NCBI GenBank assembly: GCA_003155175.1
Contig: PMFP01000023.1
Coordinates: 1-8,173, forward strand
DNA length: 8,173 bases
Reading direction: 5' to 3'
DNA from: Vulcanimicrobiota bacterium
Lineage (GTDB): Bacteria > Vulcanimicrobiota > Vulcanimicrobiia > Vulcanimicrobiales > Vulcanimicrobiaceae
In this document: piece after piece, positions 6,099 to 8,173 of the stretch
Layout: each line of letters starts with the position of its first letter
Numbering within the stretch: position 1 is the first letter of the stretch
Made by a program: the position numbers and the translations under genes
The notes under the pieces: model-generated
Databases searched by the model: none
Told to the model about the DNA's origin: nothing
Seen by the model: only the letters and a program-made list of their open reading frames with translations

Positions 6099-7127
6099 CT
6101 AGAAGGTCATCGTCTTGAGCGTCGCCTGGGCCGTTTTCTGAACGCTGGACGGCAGCGGCACGTAGTCGAGCGCTCCGGCCATGGATTGCGCCGGTTGGCT
6201 CACCAGCCACGCGAACAGGTCGTGAAGGACCTTAGACTTGGCTCGATCCGAACCGTGCTGATACAGCATCACCCACGAATATCCCGCAATCGGGTACGAA
6301 TTCGCGCCCGGCTGATTGACGATCGAGAAGTCGGTCGCACTGATGTTCGGCTTGGACGCCGCGGCTGCCGCCACGTTGCCCACCGAGCAGCTCACGAACT
6401 TGCCCGCCGCGTTCTGCAGAGCGGCCGTGTTCAGATGGTTCTGCAGCGCGTACGAGAGTTCGACGTAGCCGATCGAGCCGGCTGCGTTGGCCACCTGGCC
6501 CGCGAGGCCTTCGCTGCCCTTACCGCCGACGCTGCTGGCGGCCGGCCAGCTCACGCTCTTGCCGGTTCCGACCTTGCTCTTCCAATCGGGCGAAACTTTG
6601 CTCAGGAAATCCGTGAAGATGTACGTCGTTCCCGAGCCGTCCGAACGGTGAACGGCGATGATCGGAAGGTTGGGAAGTTTCACGCCCTTATTGAGGCGGG
6701 AGATCTGCGCGTCGTTCCAGTTCGTCACGTTTCCGAGGAAGATGTCGGCAACGAGTTTGCGCGTCAGGCGCAGACCGTTGGGAACTCCCGGCAAGTTGTA
6801 CGTGATCGCGACGCCGCCCAGCGTGTCGGGGATCTGGATGACCGGATCGCCCGCGCGCTTGAGTTCGTCGGAGCTCATCGGTACGTCCGACGCGCCGAAG
6901 TCCACCGTCTTCTGCGTGAACTGCGCGATGCCGCCGCCGCTGCCGATCGACTGGTAGTTGACCGTCACGTCGGGATTCTTGGCGCTGTATTGATAGAAGG
7001 CTTTGGAAAAGAACGGATAGACGAAGGTCGAGCCGGCGCCCGTCAGCTGCGTCCCGGCGACGGCCGGCGCGGTGAGGGCGGCGATCAGGGCGCCGAGGGC
7101 GACGCGCTGCAGCAAAGACGTTTTCAC
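6099..7127 (-). CDS. pstS: Periplasmic or extracytoplasmic phosphate-binding protein PstS
   Basis: The 342-aa precursor binds inorganic phosphate outside the membrane and delivers it to PstCA. A Sec signal peptide is evident: Lys2 and Arg8, a hydrophobic core (ALGALIAALTAPAVA), and a likely cleavage after Ala24 (AVA|GTQ). There is no lipobox cysteine, so it should be soluble in a periplasm instead of lipid-anchored. PstS motifs follow: LTGAGSTFVYPFF, the GSGGGIAQF loop, FGASDVPM, and RSDGSGTTYIFTDFL, which contribute the phosphate ligands in the family. Length matches E. coli PstS (346 aa). The start is GTG at 7125-7127, chosen because AAAGGAAG lies just upstream with 7-base spacing and the signal peptide then begins properly. 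An upstream ATG in the same frame would add 19 residues without any ribosome-binding site. It is the first gene of the minus-strand run and the most likely target of phosphate control. Confidence 0.95.
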   Translation of the reverse strand: MKTSLLQRVALGALIAALTAPAVAGTQLTGAGSTFVYPFFSKAFYQYSAKNPDVTVNYQSIGSGGGIAQFTQKTVDFGASDVPMSSDELKRAGDPVIQIPDTLGGVAITYNLPGVPNGLRLTRKLVADIFLGNVTNWNDAQISRLNKGVKLPNLPIIAVHRSDGSGTTYIFTDFLSKVSPDWKSKVGTGKSVSWPAASSVGGKGSEGLAGQVANAAGSIGYVELSYALQNHLNTAALQNAAGKFVSCSVGNVAAAAASKPNISATDFSIVNQPGANSYPIAGYSWVMLYQHGSDRAKSKVLHDLFAWLVSQPAQSMAGALDYVPLPSSVQKTAQATLKTMTF

Positions 7128-7132
7128 GAACA

Positions 7133-7140
7133 CTTCCTTT
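7133..7140 (-). promoter_or_regulatory. Shine-Dalgarno of pstS
   Basis: On the minus strand AAAGGAAG precedes GTG 7125-7127, with seven bases between AGGA and the start codon. This sets the pstS start at a GTG and agrees with the signal-peptide boundary. Confidence 0.75.
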
Positions 7141-7182
7141 ATGACATGGAGTCGCAGTGCGGGCGCAAGCACCCACACCAGC

Positions 7183-7188
7183 ACTATA
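7183..7188 (-). promoter_or_regulatory. Probable pstS promoter -10 element
   Basis: On the minus strand TATAGT matches the TATAAT consensus at five of six positions. It would start transcription near 7176, leaving a leader of about 50 bases before pstS. No good TTGACA-like -35 lies 17 bases upstream; the -35 region is occupied by the repeat pair at 7195-7216, as expected for activator-dependent Pho promoters. Confidence 0.5.
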
Positions 7189-7194
7189 GAGGGG

Positions 7195-7216
7195 ACGGCA
7201 TTAACGTTGCTTTAAG
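7195..7216 (-). promoter_or_regulatory. Pho-box-like pair of 11-bp direct repeats upstream of pstS
   Basis: Read on the minus strand, two contiguous 11-mers are CTTAAAGCAAC and GTTAATGCCGT. They share TTAA at positions 2-5 and GC at 7-8, at an exact 11-bp period. PhoB/PhoP regulators bind as dimers to direct repeats of 11-bp period that replace the -35 element, and some PhoP boxes are TTAACA-like. The pair ends six bases before the TATAGT -10. The match is short and the regulator is not in the window, so this is a reasoned candidate, not a firm site. Confidence 0.4.
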
Positions 7217-7265
7217 GCTCCCCGCGAAGGCCCGCGCGCCCCGCAGTGCCGAAACGCCCGCGTCT

Positions 7266-8173
<908 letters not shown>

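Noticed and set aside
7146..7265. Upstream ATG in frame with thrS, possible 40-residue extension
   Set aside because: The stretch overlaps the pstS leader, -10 and Pho-box-like repeats, has no Shine-Dalgarno, and its translation does not resemble a TGS domain.

Overview
The window is GC-rich bacterial chromosome. Genes are packed tightly and several start with GTG or TTG. It carries two recognisable pathways on the minus strand and the start of a housekeeping gene on the plus strand. The lineage cannot be fixed from this sequence. Short overlapping genes, a pha cluster ending in an XRE-type regulator, and a threonyl-tRNA synthetase without its TGS domain would suit a GC-rich soil or environmental phylum (actinobacteria-like, Chloroflexi-like or Eremiobacterota-like), but this is a guess.

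Layout, in the direction of minus-strand transcription from right to left. A short intergenic region (7128-7265) separates divergent thrS (plus strand, cut by the right edge) from pstS. It holds a probable pstS promoter with a Pho-box-like pair of 11-bp repeats in the -35 region. Then come pstS (6099-7127), a strong GC hairpin (6054-6082), pstC (5096-6034), pstA (4243-5106) and pstB (3455-4246), which together form a complete high-affinity phosphate ABC importer. No phoU follows pstB. Instead the run continues on the same strand into two tandem acetoacetyl-CoA reductase-type genes (phaB-like, 2664-3416 and 1853-2608), a PHA synthase gene phaC (126-1865), and the start of an XRE helix-turn-helix regulator gene (1-129) cut by the left edge.

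The gaps between minus-strand genes are 64, 38 and 55 bp; the other junctions overlap (pstC/pstA 11 bp, pstA/pstB 4 bp, phaB/phaC 13 or 4 bp, phaC/regulator 4 bp). Nothing between pstB and phaB looks like a terminator plus a new promoter. The simplest reading is one long transcription unit, or two closely coupled ones, in which phosphate uptake and carbon-storage polymer synthesis are expressed together. Phosphate limitation is a well-known trigger of PHA accumulation in bacteria, so the arrangement makes physiological sense, but co-transcription is inferred here. The beta-ketothiolase (phaA) and phasin genes one might expect are not in the window.

The genes are all members of known families; I see no wholly new system. 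The parts worth attention are the pst-pha fusion of operons with phaB where phoU often lies, the Pho-box-like element, an 18-bp perfect dyad directly before the second phaB, the duplicated reductases, and the TGS-less ThrRS.
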